Source: Diphasiastrum complanatum
Lineage: Eukaryota > Streptophyta > Lycopodiopsida > Lycopodiales > Lycopodiaceae
Direction of reading: 5' to 3'
DNA: 64,000 nt
NCBI GenBank assembly: GCA_029204225.1
Contig: CM055113.1
Span: 20,109,798-20,173,797 of the forward strand
Shown: piece by piece, positions 21,964-33,574 of the stretch
How positions within the stretch are numbered: position 1 is the first letter of the stretch
Layout of the letters: the number at the start of each line of letters is the position of its first letter
Translations under genes and position numbers: made by a program
Notes under the pieces: model-generated
Seen by the model: only the letters and a program-made list of their open reading frames with translations
Databases searched by the model: none
Told to the model about the DNA's origin: nothing

Positions 21964-22699
21964 CATGCGTTTTCGTTATCGTAGAGAGCGTCTCTGCAGA
22001 GAACGTTCTTCTACGGGTTGAATTTCTTGCTTGGAGAGTTTGGTCAGTTGAAGTGACAGCCCAGAGGTGGCTGCTATTCTCAGAATTGATCTGCCACTGT
22101 TCATAGTACATAGTACTACATACCTTGTTCAATATAATACAGAGGATCTAGAATCCTTACTAGCTAGTTGAAGAGGTTGTAAAGTATGAACAATGTGTCA
22201 ATGACTCTGTATATGGATATCACTACCATGGAGTAGCGTTCAATACTTATAACAAGAGCTGAATTTGCAGCAGCGCAACAAGCGTAACAGCTAACTCACT
22301 CAAGTGATAGTCATTTAGGACTCAGGAATACCGAATCAAAAAGTCATAGCTGTTGAGAACTTAGAAGTACAAGAAGTGCAAGCTACTGCTCATTCACTCG
22401 AATCGAAGGCATTTAGAACTCACGAGTACAAGAAGTGCAAGTAAGTGAAAAGGGACACCTGGCGTGAGATATCGATGACACTCTCTCTCTCTCTCACACA
22501 CACACACACAAACACGCATATATATAGTTGGTGGCACCTTACCGGAGCTTACTACACAGGGGAGACGGGAAATCATTTTTGCCTAGAATACATCAGCTAT
22601 AGCCTGGAGTCTGAGATTGTCCATGCAAGTTTATAGATGCTGCTACTTTCTGAGCTGGAGAAAAGCAGAAGATAATTGAAGTTACGAGAATATACGAAG
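21964..22699 (+). promoter_or_regulatory. upstream region of GDSL copy A
   Basis: Non-coding. It contains a (CT)n(CA)n microsatellite at about 22480-22510 and a TATATATAG box at 22519-22527, about 180 bp before the GDSL start codon and plausible as its core promoter. A pair of similar stretches (GAACTTAGAAGTACAAGAAGTGCAAG and its variant near 22360-22440) is repeated. Nothing else recognisable. Confidence 0.45.
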
Positions 22700-23917
22700 A
22701 TGGCTCTTGGAGTATTGCCAGCGATGAGTGTCATAGCTCTTCTCAGCTTAGTTATGCTACAACCTTCTACTCATGCAAGTCAAGTTCCGGCGTTTTAATT
22801 TTCGTCTTTGGAGATTCCTCTGTCGATACGGGCAACAACAACTATTTGCCCAATAGTCTGACTAGAGCAGATAATCCTCCTTATGGTAGAGATTTTGATC
22901 CTCCAGGTCCAACAGGAAGATTTTGCAATGGCAAACTTACTGATGATTACATAGGTAGGTGCACCAATGACTTCATCCAAATTTTGTGGCATTGATCGTT
23001 GTATTGTACCTAAAAGTAAATATTCTTTATCTAGTCGTAGAGTGTCAATTAATTACGGCCTGGGGAGATAATTAATCTGATTGTGATCTTGATATTTCAC
23101 AGCTGAATTTCTGGGCCTTCCATATCCCATAGATTTGTACAACCCTCAAGCACAAGGCCAGAAGCTCCTCCAAGGTGTTAATTTTGCATCAGCGGGTTCA
23201 GGCCTTCTTGACCAAACCGGAAATGCAACCGTAAGTGACGACTGGCAACTCTGGTTGCCAGTTTGAGCTTGAGATCAGTGGGGTGTGAGTACGGGCATGA
23301 TTGCCAATCTAGTATCATTTAGTATCATCTAGTATCAAATAGACTTAACGCCTTGTATACTCCGCATAGATGATCAGTCATATTAGATCCCTCGTTGTTT
23401 AGTTTTATAGGTTATATTATATACTCATGTACTGACTAAGCGCTTATGATGGACATATATAGGGTTCTATCTCTTTTTTGAAGCAGTTGCAGAATTTTAT
23501 AGATGTCCTGAGAAATATATCACAATCAATCGGCCAAGGAAATGCGACAAAATTGATTGCCGGCTCCATTTTCCTGATCAGCAGCGGAGGTAACGATTTG
23601 CTCGATTACCAGCTAAATGTGAGCCAAAGAGCACAGTTCAATGCAAAGCAATTTAATTCACTGCTGGTCTCAAAAGCACTGAACTACAATCAGGTAAGCT
23701 ATCTTTTTGCTTCGAGATTTTGCATAATCCACGTCGTGATGACGATCTGATATTGCCTCTATCGACAGACTCTTTACAACTTGGGCGCTAGAAAGATGGT
23801 AATTGTATCCTCTGCTCCACTTGGGTGCCTGCCAGTAGCTCTCACCGTGTTCCATAGCCCAGATGGAAGCTGTATTCGAAGAATAAACTCCCAAGGTGTT
23901 AATTTTGCATCAACGGG
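22700..23917 (+). pseudogene. GDSL esterase/lipase, copy A (5' part)
   Basis: Plant GDSL-type serine esterase/lipase, normally secreted. ATG at 22700 gives a signal peptide (MALGVLPAMSVIALLSLVML..., about 26 residues). Exon 1 (22700-22954) carries block I FVFGDSSVDTGNNNYLPNS, but one lost base just before it creates a frameshift and stop at about 22795. Exon 2 (23103-23230) has NFASAGSGLLDQTGN (block II). Exon 3 (23463-23693) has ISSGGND (block III). Exon 4 starts at 23769 (TLYNLGARKMVI). All introns have GT-AG ends. Exon 4 breaks at about 23893 after RRINSQ; the next 25 bp repeat exon 2 sequence from 23174, then LTR sequence starts. The last exon with the Asp-His pair is absent. Confidence 0.93.
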
Positions 23918-24467
23918 TGATAGTAGATATCTATCCGTTTACGATGGTTGATATTCAAATAGACGCTTTGCTTCTAGGGTCGAATAGATTCTGTTCGCAA
24001 ATTATTTGCGACAGTTCATCTCTTCGTCTCAGCTTCGTGTTTCGCGAATTGTTCATGACACTTGTCTGTTCGCGACATTTTTGTCTTTCGTGAATTGTTC
24101 ACGACAGATGACAACTTTGAGCATGAAGAAGAAATTCGGAATATTTCGCGAACTGTTCACGACAGGTGAGCTTGAAGAACCGTCTAGAAGATTTCGTGAA
24201 TTGTTCGCGACAATTTCGCGACATCTGAGATTTTCGCGACAAGATTCTATTCGCGAATCTTGTGAGCTTCAACAAGAAAGCCAATAGCTTCTGCAAGAAA
24301 CTATTTCGTGAATCTTTCGACTTGATTGCAAGACAAATTTTGAGAATCCTTCGAGGTTGATCACGAATAAAAATGTTTCCAGTTCACGTTCATTTCTTTC
24401 TCATCCTTTGTCAAATAAATTGTGCACTTTGTTAGTAGAATCAAGATCTGTTTGATCAGTTGTTCTA
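23918..24467 (-). mobile_element. copia-H 3' LTR
   Basis: Pairs with the direct repeat at 24950-25373 (about 420 bp shared from about 24050) around an RNase H remnant. The left limit is taken as the end of GDSL homology. Rich in TTCGCGAA / TTCACGAC-type motifs. The right end adjoins the polypurine-like GAGGGAG of the minus-strand element. Confidence 0.65.
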
Positions 24468-24949
24468 CGGCTCCCTCTCAAAGTGGGCAGTTGGATTAAT
24501 CCCAATCTTCTTCGTTGCTTCTCGAACAAAGCTTTACTGAGTGGCTTCGTAAAGATATCAGTTGTCATTTTCTCTATGAGTATGAAGACTATCTTCAGTA
24601 TCTTCTTCTTGACTAAGTCCCGAATCACATGATACTTGATAGCTTGTGCTTCATTTTCGAGTGAAATACAAGATCTTTTGTAAGATAGATTGCTGAAGTG
24701 TTATCCAATAACAAGACATAAGGTTCAGAAATAAAATCATCAAATCCTTCCAACATCTGTTTGATCCAAATCAGCTCAATTGCCATCTTGGCTGCTGCTA
24801 CATATTCTGCTTCACAGGAAAATTGAGCTACTGTTGTTTGCTTTTTGCTTATCCAGAGAATGGTTGCGCCAGATGCCAAAGTACAACCTCTTGAAATACT
24901 TTTGCTATCATCCTTCATGGATGCCCAACTTGTGTCACTGTAAGATTCG
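24468..24949 (-). pseudogene. copia-H RNase H remnant
   Basis: Minus-strand copia RNase H: SMKDDSKSISRGCTLASG, KKQTTVAQFSCEAEYVAA, LIWIKQMLEGF, then in other frames VFHSKMKH and TTDIFTKPLSKALFEKQRRR. Only the last domain of pol survives, directly flanked by an LTR on each side. The element is therefore a large internal deletion derivative (about 1.4 kb overall). Confidence 0.9.
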
Positions 24950-25373
24950 ATGTGAATTGTTCACGAAAGATGACAACTTTGAGTATGAAGAAAAAATTCA
25001 GAATATTTTGTGAACTGTTCGTGACAGTTTCATAACAGGTGAGCTTGAAGAACAGTCCAGAAGATCTCGCGAATTGTTCACAACAATTTCGTGACATCTG
25101 AGGTTTGAACAAGAAACAGAGTATTTCACGACAAGATTTTGTTCGCGAATCTTTTGAGCTTCAACAAGAAAGCCATAAGCTTCTACAAGAAACTGTTTTG
25201 TGGATCTTTTGAGAATCTTTCGAGTTGACTACAAGACAAATTTCGAGAAATCCTTCGAGGTTGATCACGAATAAAAATGTTTTGAGTTTCCATTCGTTTC
25301 TTTCTCATCCTTTGTCAAGTAAACTGCGCGCTTTGTTAGTAGAATCAAGATCTGTCTGATCAGCTGTTCTACA
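24950..25373 (-). mobile_element. copia-H 5' LTR
   Basis: Direct repeat of 24046-24467, clearly more diverged than other repeat pairs in the window. Starts after the RNase H remnant and ends GTTCTAC. No PBS is seen between LTR and RNase H, consistent with the internal deletion having removed it. Confidence 0.65.
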
Positions 25374-26011
25374 TTCATAACAGACAAAAATCGAAATTGT
25401 CAACCTTTGACACCTTCGATTGTTCGTTGTCGTTGTCAAATCCACCTATTACGCGATTCTCATATATTTTTGCAGACTATGTAGAAAACTGTAGAACTAG
25501 ATAAATGAATGGTAGGATTATGGGAGAATAATCAAGCACTCTTGCTTAATCTGAATCCATGAATGCCTTGACTTTTAAACTTAGTTTTGCACAAAACTTG
25601 TTACATCCAAGCTTAATGCCTTAGTAAAAATATCAATCGTCATGTCTTGCGTTTGACAACACTACAAGTTTGCCTCTTTGTTGAGAACTTTGCTTCTGAC
25701 ATAATTCTACTTAATTTCAATTTGCTTACTTCTAAAATGAAACACGGGATTGGTTGGTCAAGCAATAGCAGTTTGATTATCAAAAAATAAAATTTTCGAA
25801 GCATATTGTTCAGACAAACATCCGAGAGCAAACTTCTCAGCCATATTGTTTTCTTCATAGCTTGAGAGGCTATGATATACTCTGATTGAGTAGATGACAG
25901 AGAAATTTGCTTGCGATTGTTCCATGAAATTGAGTCTTTGTCGAGGAAGAACGTCAATATGGATGTGGATTTAAGAGTGTCTACATCTCCTAATGTTATG
26001 GCCATATTCAA
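25374..26011 (-). pseudogene. copia-I RNase H and LTR start
   Basis: Minus strand: GDVDTLKSTSILTFFLDKDSISWNNRKQISLSSTQSEYIIASQA, a copia RNase H (25640-26011), then a degenerate tail. LTR-like sequence (25374-25534) is next to it and resembles the left side of the element at 63934-64000. Upstream pol is absent. Confidence 0.8.
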
Positions 26012-26069
26012 TTAAGGATTTGGAATAGTTCTAATATGGTACATAGGACCTTCGATATTCAATATTTTT

Positions 26070-26645
26070 TGTTATGTCTTGATTTAATTCTATATCAATG
26101 CTAGTTTTTAGCTAATAACCTTGAGAGGACCCATATGTGGAGCAGTGCATGACTTGTGACAGTTGTATGCATGTGGATAGCATGGGATATGTGACTTATT
26201 GTTTAGATGGACAACATGGGAGATTGCATGGGTGCATGCACAAGTTTATTACCCCTGTGTATACGGGTAGGGACATGCCCTCCTCCATTCTAAGTTCGGC
26301 TTGATTGCTAGTTTCTCTTCTCTCCTTAGGTATTCACTTGCCATGGCTCAGGGGTGAGGTGTTCGAATATATTACAATCACCAAGTGAAGATCTCCTTAA
26401 ATCATGTTACATGCATCCAAAAGGACATCTGTGGAGCAAAACCACCCAAACAACAAGAACTGGCTAGTCAAAACCTTGACCACTTCACCCCTATCGATCT
26501 TTTTTTTCATGATTCAGATGTCATGGTGGGATTTAGCAAGTGAAATTTCTGAATGACATGGCATAACTAATAACCCTATACACTGGAGTACCGGCTATCC
26601 ATGTCAGATTATTCCAAATCCCACATAGCGGACATGGACATAACA
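26070..26645 (-). mobile_element. Ty3 (chromovirus-like) 3' LTR
   Basis: 576 bp with 9-bp inverted termini TGTTATGTC...GACATAACA. On the minus strand it directly follows a polypurine tract (about 26646-26657) and the end of a Ty3 pol. Confidence 0.8.
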
Positions 26646-26657
26646 TTCTTCCCCCCT

Positions 26658-28560
26658 TGAATGACTCATGTCCTTAGAAGTGAAAACTAGAAAGTTATTC
26701 TTTATGTTATCAACCCTTTTTCACAAATCATCATTCTCAGCGTCCCTCCCACCTAATCAAGCACTCAGATATAGAATGATTTCTCAATTGTTTATCTCTA
26801 GTTCTAAGCACTCTTCCAAGTTTCAAAGGTAAATTAAGAGATAAATCCTTCAAGTGGGTAAGATCCTCATCAAATCCAACTACATCACCTTCATGTAAAC
26901 TTAATTCTAACCGGCATATATGAAACACTAGGTGAGCAACCGACTTATCCTGAAGATCAAGTTCGTAAGCTAAAGAACCAATTTTATTTATAATCCGAAA
27001 TGGTCCACAATATCTGGTAGACAACTTATAATGCTTACCGGTATGCATAATCTTACAATCTTTTGAAATTCTAAGATATACCCAGTCATCAACTTTAAAA
27101 TCTCCGGGAGACCTCTTAAGATCGGCATAGTGCTTAGCTCTATCATGAGCACTACGAATACTATTACGTGTCACTTGCAACATTTCTTGCATGTCACGTG
27201 TCATTATGGATACTATCATGAGCACTACAAATACTATCACGTGTCACTTGCAACATTTCTTGCATATCATGCAAGAAATCCGCAACTTTCTGGATCTTAA
27301 CATATTTTGTTTTTACATTTACCAGAGATCTAGGTTGAAAATCGTATATAAGCATAAACAAATTATAACCTGAAGCAGAATGTTTTCTACTATTGTAAGC
27401 AAACTCAATTAAATGAATGTAATTCTCCCATTGTGACTGTCTATGAGACATATAAGTCCTCAACATATCCTCCATAGTCTGATTAGTTATTTTCGTCTGG
27501 ACATCTGATTTAGGATAATCAATAGAACTAAAACTAAGTGATGTTTCTAGCTTATGAAATACAGCTGACCAAAAGTTACCCTGTAAACTTAAAATCAAAA
27601 TTTTTTCTTCACAATTTTTATGGTATATTCTTCATATTTTAAACCAATAGACAAATTACAAATTCTCAATAAATACTCCTTCATAATCTAAATAGAGGTC
27701 TACAATTACTAGTTTTTGAAGCAAAAACTTGCTTGAGCATTTTCTATTTTGACATTGAGAGATTGAAATTAATCGTTCTAATCCATATAGCATGGTTGAG
27801 GGCCTCCACTGAATAATATCAATTTCAATACTATCAATGGAATCTTACTCAAAACTTGTTAGCTAGAAGATTTAAAATCGTTAGTGACTTGCTCAAAGTA
27901 GCAAAACTAGAGTTTCAGAGGTTCAGAGGGCACATTTCTTCTGGGTATGAACATAACTAGATTAGTTAACCTATTCACTACAACCCAAATATAATCATTC
28001 TAACGTTGGGTCTTTGGAAGTCCAACTTCAAAATTCATAGATATGTTTTCCATCATTTCTAAGGAATATCTAAAGGATGCAACAACCTTCTAACCTTTAA
28101 GCATTCTGCTTTGGCTACCTGGCAAGGTTTACATTTAACTACATAAACTCAACAAATGGCTTGAGTTTTGGCCAATAAAACTCTCTTCTGACCGAGTCCA
28201 AAGTCCTGTGTATACCTAGATGACCTAAATAGGGCACGTCATGACAATAAATAATTCTCTTCTCTATCTCATCATCCACTAGTACACAAACTTTCTCATT
28301 CCGAAATAGCAAACCGCCTCAGATGGAAAACTATTCCATTGTCTTCTTATCTTTCTTAAAAACCTGAGATCCCTGTGAATTAATCTCTATCCCATTCTCA
28401 TTTTTCCCAGTCTCAACCATTTTCCAAATGCGACCAAAATGAGAATCTGTTTTACACATATGCATTGGTCCATGAGTGATTTCCATCTCCACATACAAAG
28501 GGTTTTCCCATCTATGGGAGAAATAATGTAGATGGATTCAAGAGATTCACACAATTTTGA
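26658..28560 (-). pseudogene. Ty3/gypsy integrase region (chromovirus-like)
   Basis: Minus strand, downward: degenerate H2C2 zinc region (CHDVPYLGHLGIHRTLDSVRREFYWPK, about 28300-28170), core (VGLPKTQ..NDYIWVVV..LT, about 28060-27950), then the block shared with 307-879 (SIDYPKSD..TKITNQTMEDMLR, IHLIEFAYNS) at 27194-27598. The C-terminal region (26737-27240) has VYLRISKDCKIMHTGKHYKLSTRYCGPF and ends LRNHSISECLIRWEGR, resembling the chromodomain entry of Tekay/Del-type elements. Stops and the shared 70-bp tandem duplication break it. RT and gag are absent. Confidence 0.85.
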
Positions 28561-28868
28561 AAAACTTTGCTATCTAGTTCTATATGACTAGAAGATATAT
28601 CTACCTAATAGTTCTATGGTCGTATGATTTTTTTTTTTGCAAATTTGCTATCATGCTAACAATACTATCAAATGATCGATCTAGCCTGCTATTTGGCGCT
28701 ATTTCAAATGTCATACAGAGCCATGGTAGTTCTAATAGATAGTTGGTTAGTTTGATCAGTCAGTTAGAAAAGTGAATAAGAAATATTTAGAACTACATAT
28801 AACAAACAAAGATCGTTAACTAAACCATGAATCCAAACTTAATGAACTAGTATGAACTATATCAGAGT
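28561..28868. other. no recognisable feature
   Basis: AT-rich non-coding sequence between the Ty3 integrase remnant and the next LTR. Confidence 0.5.
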
Positions 28869-29606
28869 GTTGGAGGGTTTGCGGATCGGCAACTCTAACC
28901 CTAGTTAATAAATGAGAGGGATTTGGCACCCTACGTGTGTAAGTCCAACCTGATGATCACATAGTTACTTGATTAATTAGAAGTCAATAAAAGGACTTTA
29001 GCCTTTCTGCGGGACCTTTAATATCATAGGGCCTAATAGTCAAGTTAGCGAATAAAATAGGGGTCCCCACCAAAATTCAAATTTAAATTGGTTCCCTCCA
29101 TGAGTTTCCTCCACTTTTTGAATCTTAGGGTAGATATTGGCCAATAGGATTTGAGGCCAATCCACTATAAAGAGTGGTAATTTCAAATCATTTGTACATG
29201 TTCTCTTCATTTCAATACAAGCAGGTTGGCCCTCTTATGAAATGGATATGGAATGTCCTTGCTCTCCATCTTTCCTCCTCTAGCTCTCATGTTTTCTTTG
29301 GATTTGCTATTTGTTGGATGTGATGCTTATTGAGATTATATGTTCTTATGCTCTTTTTTTTTGTGTGTGTGAGAGAGAGAGAGAGAGAAGAGTAAGTTTC
29401 TATTGTTGTGGATCTAGTATTAATTGATGTAATGTTAATGGATCTTAGTGTTAATGATGAATCATATGCACATGCTGAATTATGAAATATGCTATTGCTC
29501 TCATGGAAACGAATTTCCGCGTGACAACTAGTTAATCCTCATCATCTCCTTAATGCTTGTTTGCTTGGATCTAGGGTTGAGAGAAGAATAGGAAATGCCC
29601 ACTACA
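28869..29606 (+). mobile_element. Ty3 5' LTR
   Basis: Starts TGTTGGAGGG and ends CCCACTACA, about 738 bp, with a TATAAAG box at 29166-29172 and a (GT)(GA) microsatellite at 29361-29389. Followed three bases later by a PBS. No coding region of this element follows; its 3' part is replaced at 30154. Confidence 0.75.
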
Positions 29607-29608
29607 AT

Positions 29609-29628
29609 TTTGGTGCCGTTGCCGGAAA
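29609..29628 (+). promoter_or_regulatory. Ty3 primer binding site (Asp-tRNA type)
   Basis: TTGGTGCCGTTGCCGGAAAG closely matches the TGGCGCCGTTGCCGGGGA site used by many plant Ty3 elements (Athila/Tat), with C-to-T and GG-to-AA changes. Confidence 0.75.
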
Positions 29629-30153
29629 GCTATGCCAATTTTTTAGTTTTCAACATGTTTGGATGGATGTTAGCTTGCATTTAGACATCTTGTTTTGGCA
29701 TTTTAGGATTAAATTGGGAGAGATCTTGCTTGATTTGAGTGGATTTTCTTGTTTGAAATCTAATTTGATTATTGAGCAGGGAAAGCCATATAGATCACCA
29801 TTCTTAAGATCCATTTGGATCTGAGAAATAAGAGAAAACAAAGAAAATCATTCATTTATGCCATTTTAGTGACAAAGGAGGCAAAATCGTCATTAGTCTT
29901 GATAACTTTTTGTTCCCTGGCAAAGAACCTTCGCCGAGTTGCAAACAACACCGCCTTCATACATAAATTTTTTAGTTTGAAGGGCGAAGAAAATTTTTAA
30001 CATATTTGCAGAAACAGAACAAAAACCATCACAAAACCATAAAAAACCCTAAAAAACAAAAAAAAGAACCTTCGTCCGTTTCACTGGACATAGGTGTGAT
30101 TCAGAACTATCTACTGTCAGGTTAGCGAAGGTTAATACCAAAATTAGAAGGCC
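29629..30153 (+). other. Ty3 leader remnant
   Basis: Non-coding after the PBS. No gag is recognisable before the segmental duplication boundary at 30154. Confidence 0.5.
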
Positions 30154-32316
30154 AAGGTTTATAAGAAAGGTTATAGAGAGGGTTATAGAGAGGGGAGGGT
30201 CAAGCAAGCCAAGAGGCATTCCAAAATACTTTGCTCATCGAGGGTAATAGCGTGACTGATGAAAAAAAGGCCCCTTGGTTTATGGATAGATGAGTAGAGA
30301 AAGCTTTCATTACTCATAAAAAGGAACTAAAAATTCAATAGGCATTACTGCCTCTTGACCATAAATGAGGTGGAAGGGTGTGACCTTCTTGGGAGTGGTA
30401 CGATGTGCCCAGATAGCTAACAACAGCTTGGTTTTCCAATCTGATCTACTTGTCTCAACTATCTTCGTCTGAATCTTGCAGATGGTCTTATAGTGAATTC
30501 TGCTTGGCCATTACATCGAGGATAGTAGGGGGTACTTTTTCGATGTACAACAAGGTAATGGCATAAGAGATTATCAACCACTACATCTAAGAAGTGTGAA
30601 TCTCTATTACTAACAGGCTCGATTAGGACAACCAAACACATAATGATGTTTTCATATAGAGAACGCACGATGATCTTTGCATTGGCGTCCTTTGTGGCTC
30701 TAGCCTCAACCCATTTGGTAGCGTAATCTATGGCAATAAAGATGTAAAAAGCTTGAGTGGTTTTGGCTGCTGGGCTGATGGGCTCAACAAAGTCTAAATC
30801 TCATTTATGGAAATCTTCGTCTTCTATAATTGGGATAAGCGGCGTGAAGTCAGCTTTTTCTGTCTTCTTGTCTCGTTGACAAACATGATCATGATCACAT
30901 GTTTTTATAATAGCAAATGTATCCTTAAACAATGATCGCCACCATAACCCTTCTCGGAGGATGATCTTAACAGTCGCTTCAGTAGAGAAGTGACTACCAC
31001 CAATGCCTTCATGAGCCTGAGATATGATAGGTCGTATCTCAGATTCATAATCGCATCGGCGTATTATTCCGTTAGCATCCCTTCTATATAATTGTCCGGC
31101 GATAAGTTGAAAAAATCCACTTTTATTAAAAATTTGCTTTTGGCTACTTGACTTAGTTCTTCTTTAAGTCGGCGGACAGTGGTAAGGAGTTGAGTGATTT
31201 CCTCAGCCCAAGGTGGAGTGGCATCAATCTGAAAAAGACATGCATCAAGTAGTTCATTGTTGATTGGGATATCGGCCTTTTCAGCATTTGGAGGTCGAGA
31301 CATGTGGTCAGCCATGAAGTGTTGTGTGTCTTTACTTATGACTACCCAGAAGGAGAATTCCTCAAGGATTAACAGCCATCGAGCTATTCGTCTGGTTTTA
31401 CATGATTTATTTACAATATATAATAGGGCTTGATGGTCTGTGTAAAATGCAAAGGTTTGGCCTAGCAAATAATGTTGCACGACGTAGACCATGGCTAGCA
31501 AATAATGTGCTTCACGTTCGATTGTTGTATAGTTTACTTCAGCAGGCACCACTTGTCTGTTCAAGAAACGTATCAGAAAATCTTTGTTATACCCGTCTGG
31601 TTGTGCTAGGATACCGCCAATAGCATACTTACTTGCATAAATATGCACATGAAATTCCTTCATGTAATCAGGAGAACATAGTATTGGCATGGTAGTGAGA
31701 GCGGTCTTGAGTTCCTCAAAAGCTTTTATTCGTTCCTTGGTCCACCTAGGGTCAACCACAACCAAATAAAGGAGCCGCGCCTTGCCGACATAGTCGATTA
31801 TGAAGATGTGGTAGTAGTTAGTATGGCCTAGAAAAACGTACACTTCCTTCACGGTCGCAGGTAAGGGCATCTCAACTATAACTTTGATTTTAGAAGGATC
31901 GGTAGAAATACCGTCCTTTGATATGATATGTTTGAGTACAACCCCATGGGTTACCTAGATTTGGCACTTCTCAGGGTTTAGTGATATTTCAAACCATTGA
32001 CAACGAATGAAGATCTTTTTGAGTGCTTCGAGGTATTTTTCTGCTGAAGAATGCACCCCCAGATCATCAAGATAAATCTCGACGATGCGGTGGAGCAAAT
32101 CTTGAAACGCCATTTGCATGATGCATTGGAACGTGGAAGGGGCGTTGCATAGGGCAAAAGTCATTACGTTGTAGCATAAATGCCATATTTTGTGGCAAAA
32201 GCCATCTTGTGTAGATCCTTAGGGGCTATCTAGACTAGGAAATAGCCACTAAATCCAATTAAAAAGTTGAAAGCCTCAAATCCTGCCATTTTCTCTAGAG
32301 TTTGTGTTGTTGAGGG
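30154..32316 (-). pseudogene. Ty3/gypsy pol, second copy (integrase, RNase H, RT end)
   Basis: Direct copy of 18657-20823. RNase H and RT connection form one longer frame here (31064-31870: PATVKEVYVFLGHTNYY, EVNYTTIEREAHYLLAMVYVV, FYTDHQALLYIVNK). A local rearrangement near 31490-31510 adds or moves the LLA/SK segment. RT palm: 31955-32164 (FALCNAPSTFQCIM, YLDDLGV). Integrase is degenerate at 30350-30900. The YLDD box is intact in both copies. Confidence 0.9.
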
Positions 32317-33046
32317 TGTGAAGTTTTTAGCACGTGTGAACTTCACCACACACCCTACAGGACCTTACTGAGGTGTTGTGATTGTAGAAGATTGATCAAA
32401 GAACAATATGCTTGAAAAATCTAAGGCATGAGTACAATGGCATACATCTGATGAAAAAATCTAACTCTTCACTATGAGAAATGAATGTCAGAAATAATTC
32501 TAACTGTTCAGTATGGGAAAAGGAGGCTGCTCTCGGGTAGAGAGAGAAAATCATACATAGAAAACTCGGGTAGAAAGAGAATGAGTCCAAAACACCAAAA
32601 TCTCAATATTCACAATATGACAAAACATGCTCAGCTTTTCCTACATGAGAGAGACTCGAATTCCTACAGTGGAGTGGCATGGAAAGTCCACTTAATTGAA
32701 CTAATTCACCTACCAGAGATCCACATGTGTAACTGCATGCATGTATGGTGCATATATTGCATGTCAACTCATAAAATTGCCTAGACATATGTAGATCACA
32801 TAAACTACTTTGCATGTTGCATGCACTGATTGCATGTGGCTTGCATGCATTCAGTAAGACTTTGCATGCTATCAAAACATCTGCATGTCATTACAGTTGA
32901 ACCTATCTAACTCAAATCCGAGCTACACTAGAAGGATATGTGTTCAATTCACACTCCTTATATGTACAACATAAAATCTAGTGGAAATTATCATGGTCAT
33001 GACCCCAAACTCGAGATAGGAAGATAATATTTTAATAAACTTCACA
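32317..33046 (-). mobile_element. solo copia-A LTR, second copy of the same insertion
   Basis: 730 bp at exactly the same position in the Ty3 RT as 20824-21552. Flanks are GAGGG (32312-32316) and AAGGG (33047-33051), one substitution from the perfect duplication in the first copy. The shared insertion shows that the host Ty3 block was duplicated after the solo LTR had formed. Confidence 0.95.
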
Positions 33047-33357
33047 AAGGGCAACGGGAAATGGTCTTTTTTAGTAACCGCGTTAAGATTCTTGAGGTCA
33101 ATGCAGATACGAAGCTTGCCATTTTTCTTGGGCACCAACACAATGGGCGATACCCAATCCGTATGTTGGACTTCATAAATGAAGCCAACATCAAGTAGCT
33201 TCTTAATATCCTCATCGATCCTTTCTCGATAAACATGGTTACAACGGTAAGGCTTATCCCAAATAGGCTTAGAGTTTTCCTTGAGTGGAATGGTATGGAC
33301 TGCTACTTTTTTACAAAGGAAATGGTGGTGCCTCATAGAACGTAATTTGTGGGGCAA
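33047..33357 (-). pseudogene. Ty3/gypsy RT N-terminal fragment, second copy
   Basis: Minus strand: VAVHTIPLKENSKPIWDKPYRCN, EDIKKLLDVGFIYEVQHTDWVSP, IVLVPKKNGKLRICIDLKNLN. Extends about 120 bp further upstream than the first copy before meeting the hairpin repeat. Confidence 0.9.
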
Positions 33358-33574
33358 ATTTTTTTTTCGACGTTGAAAGGTGCACGTAAAAAAATTTACT
33401 TTTTTTTACATGCACCTTACCTTCCGCCCGGAAGGTGCGTGTAACAAAAAATTTACGTCAAAAAAAAATGTAAAAACAGAATTCATGCAAGGGAAGGGCG
33501 CCGGCTCCTTGGCCCTTCCGCCCACGGAAGAATGTGCGCCCTCCGGCCTCCACCCTATCTATATTGATTTTCTC
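33233..33574. repeat. repeat H, copy 1 (RT scrap plus GC-rich hairpins)
   Basis: Duplicated at 33848-34198. Contains RT sequence (33233-33340), then TACATGCACCTT ... AAGGTGCGTGTA stem-forming arms around GCCCGG (33409-33444), T-runs, and GC-rich GGCCCTTCCGCCC / CGGAAGAATGTGCGCC arms. Resembles the foldback termini of a non-autonomous DNA element, but no clear target duplication was found. Confidence 0.55.

Noticed and set aside
22445-22636. ORF with SLSLTHTHTNTHIY near the GDSL promoter
   Set aside because: Translation of a (CT)n(CA)n microsatellite.
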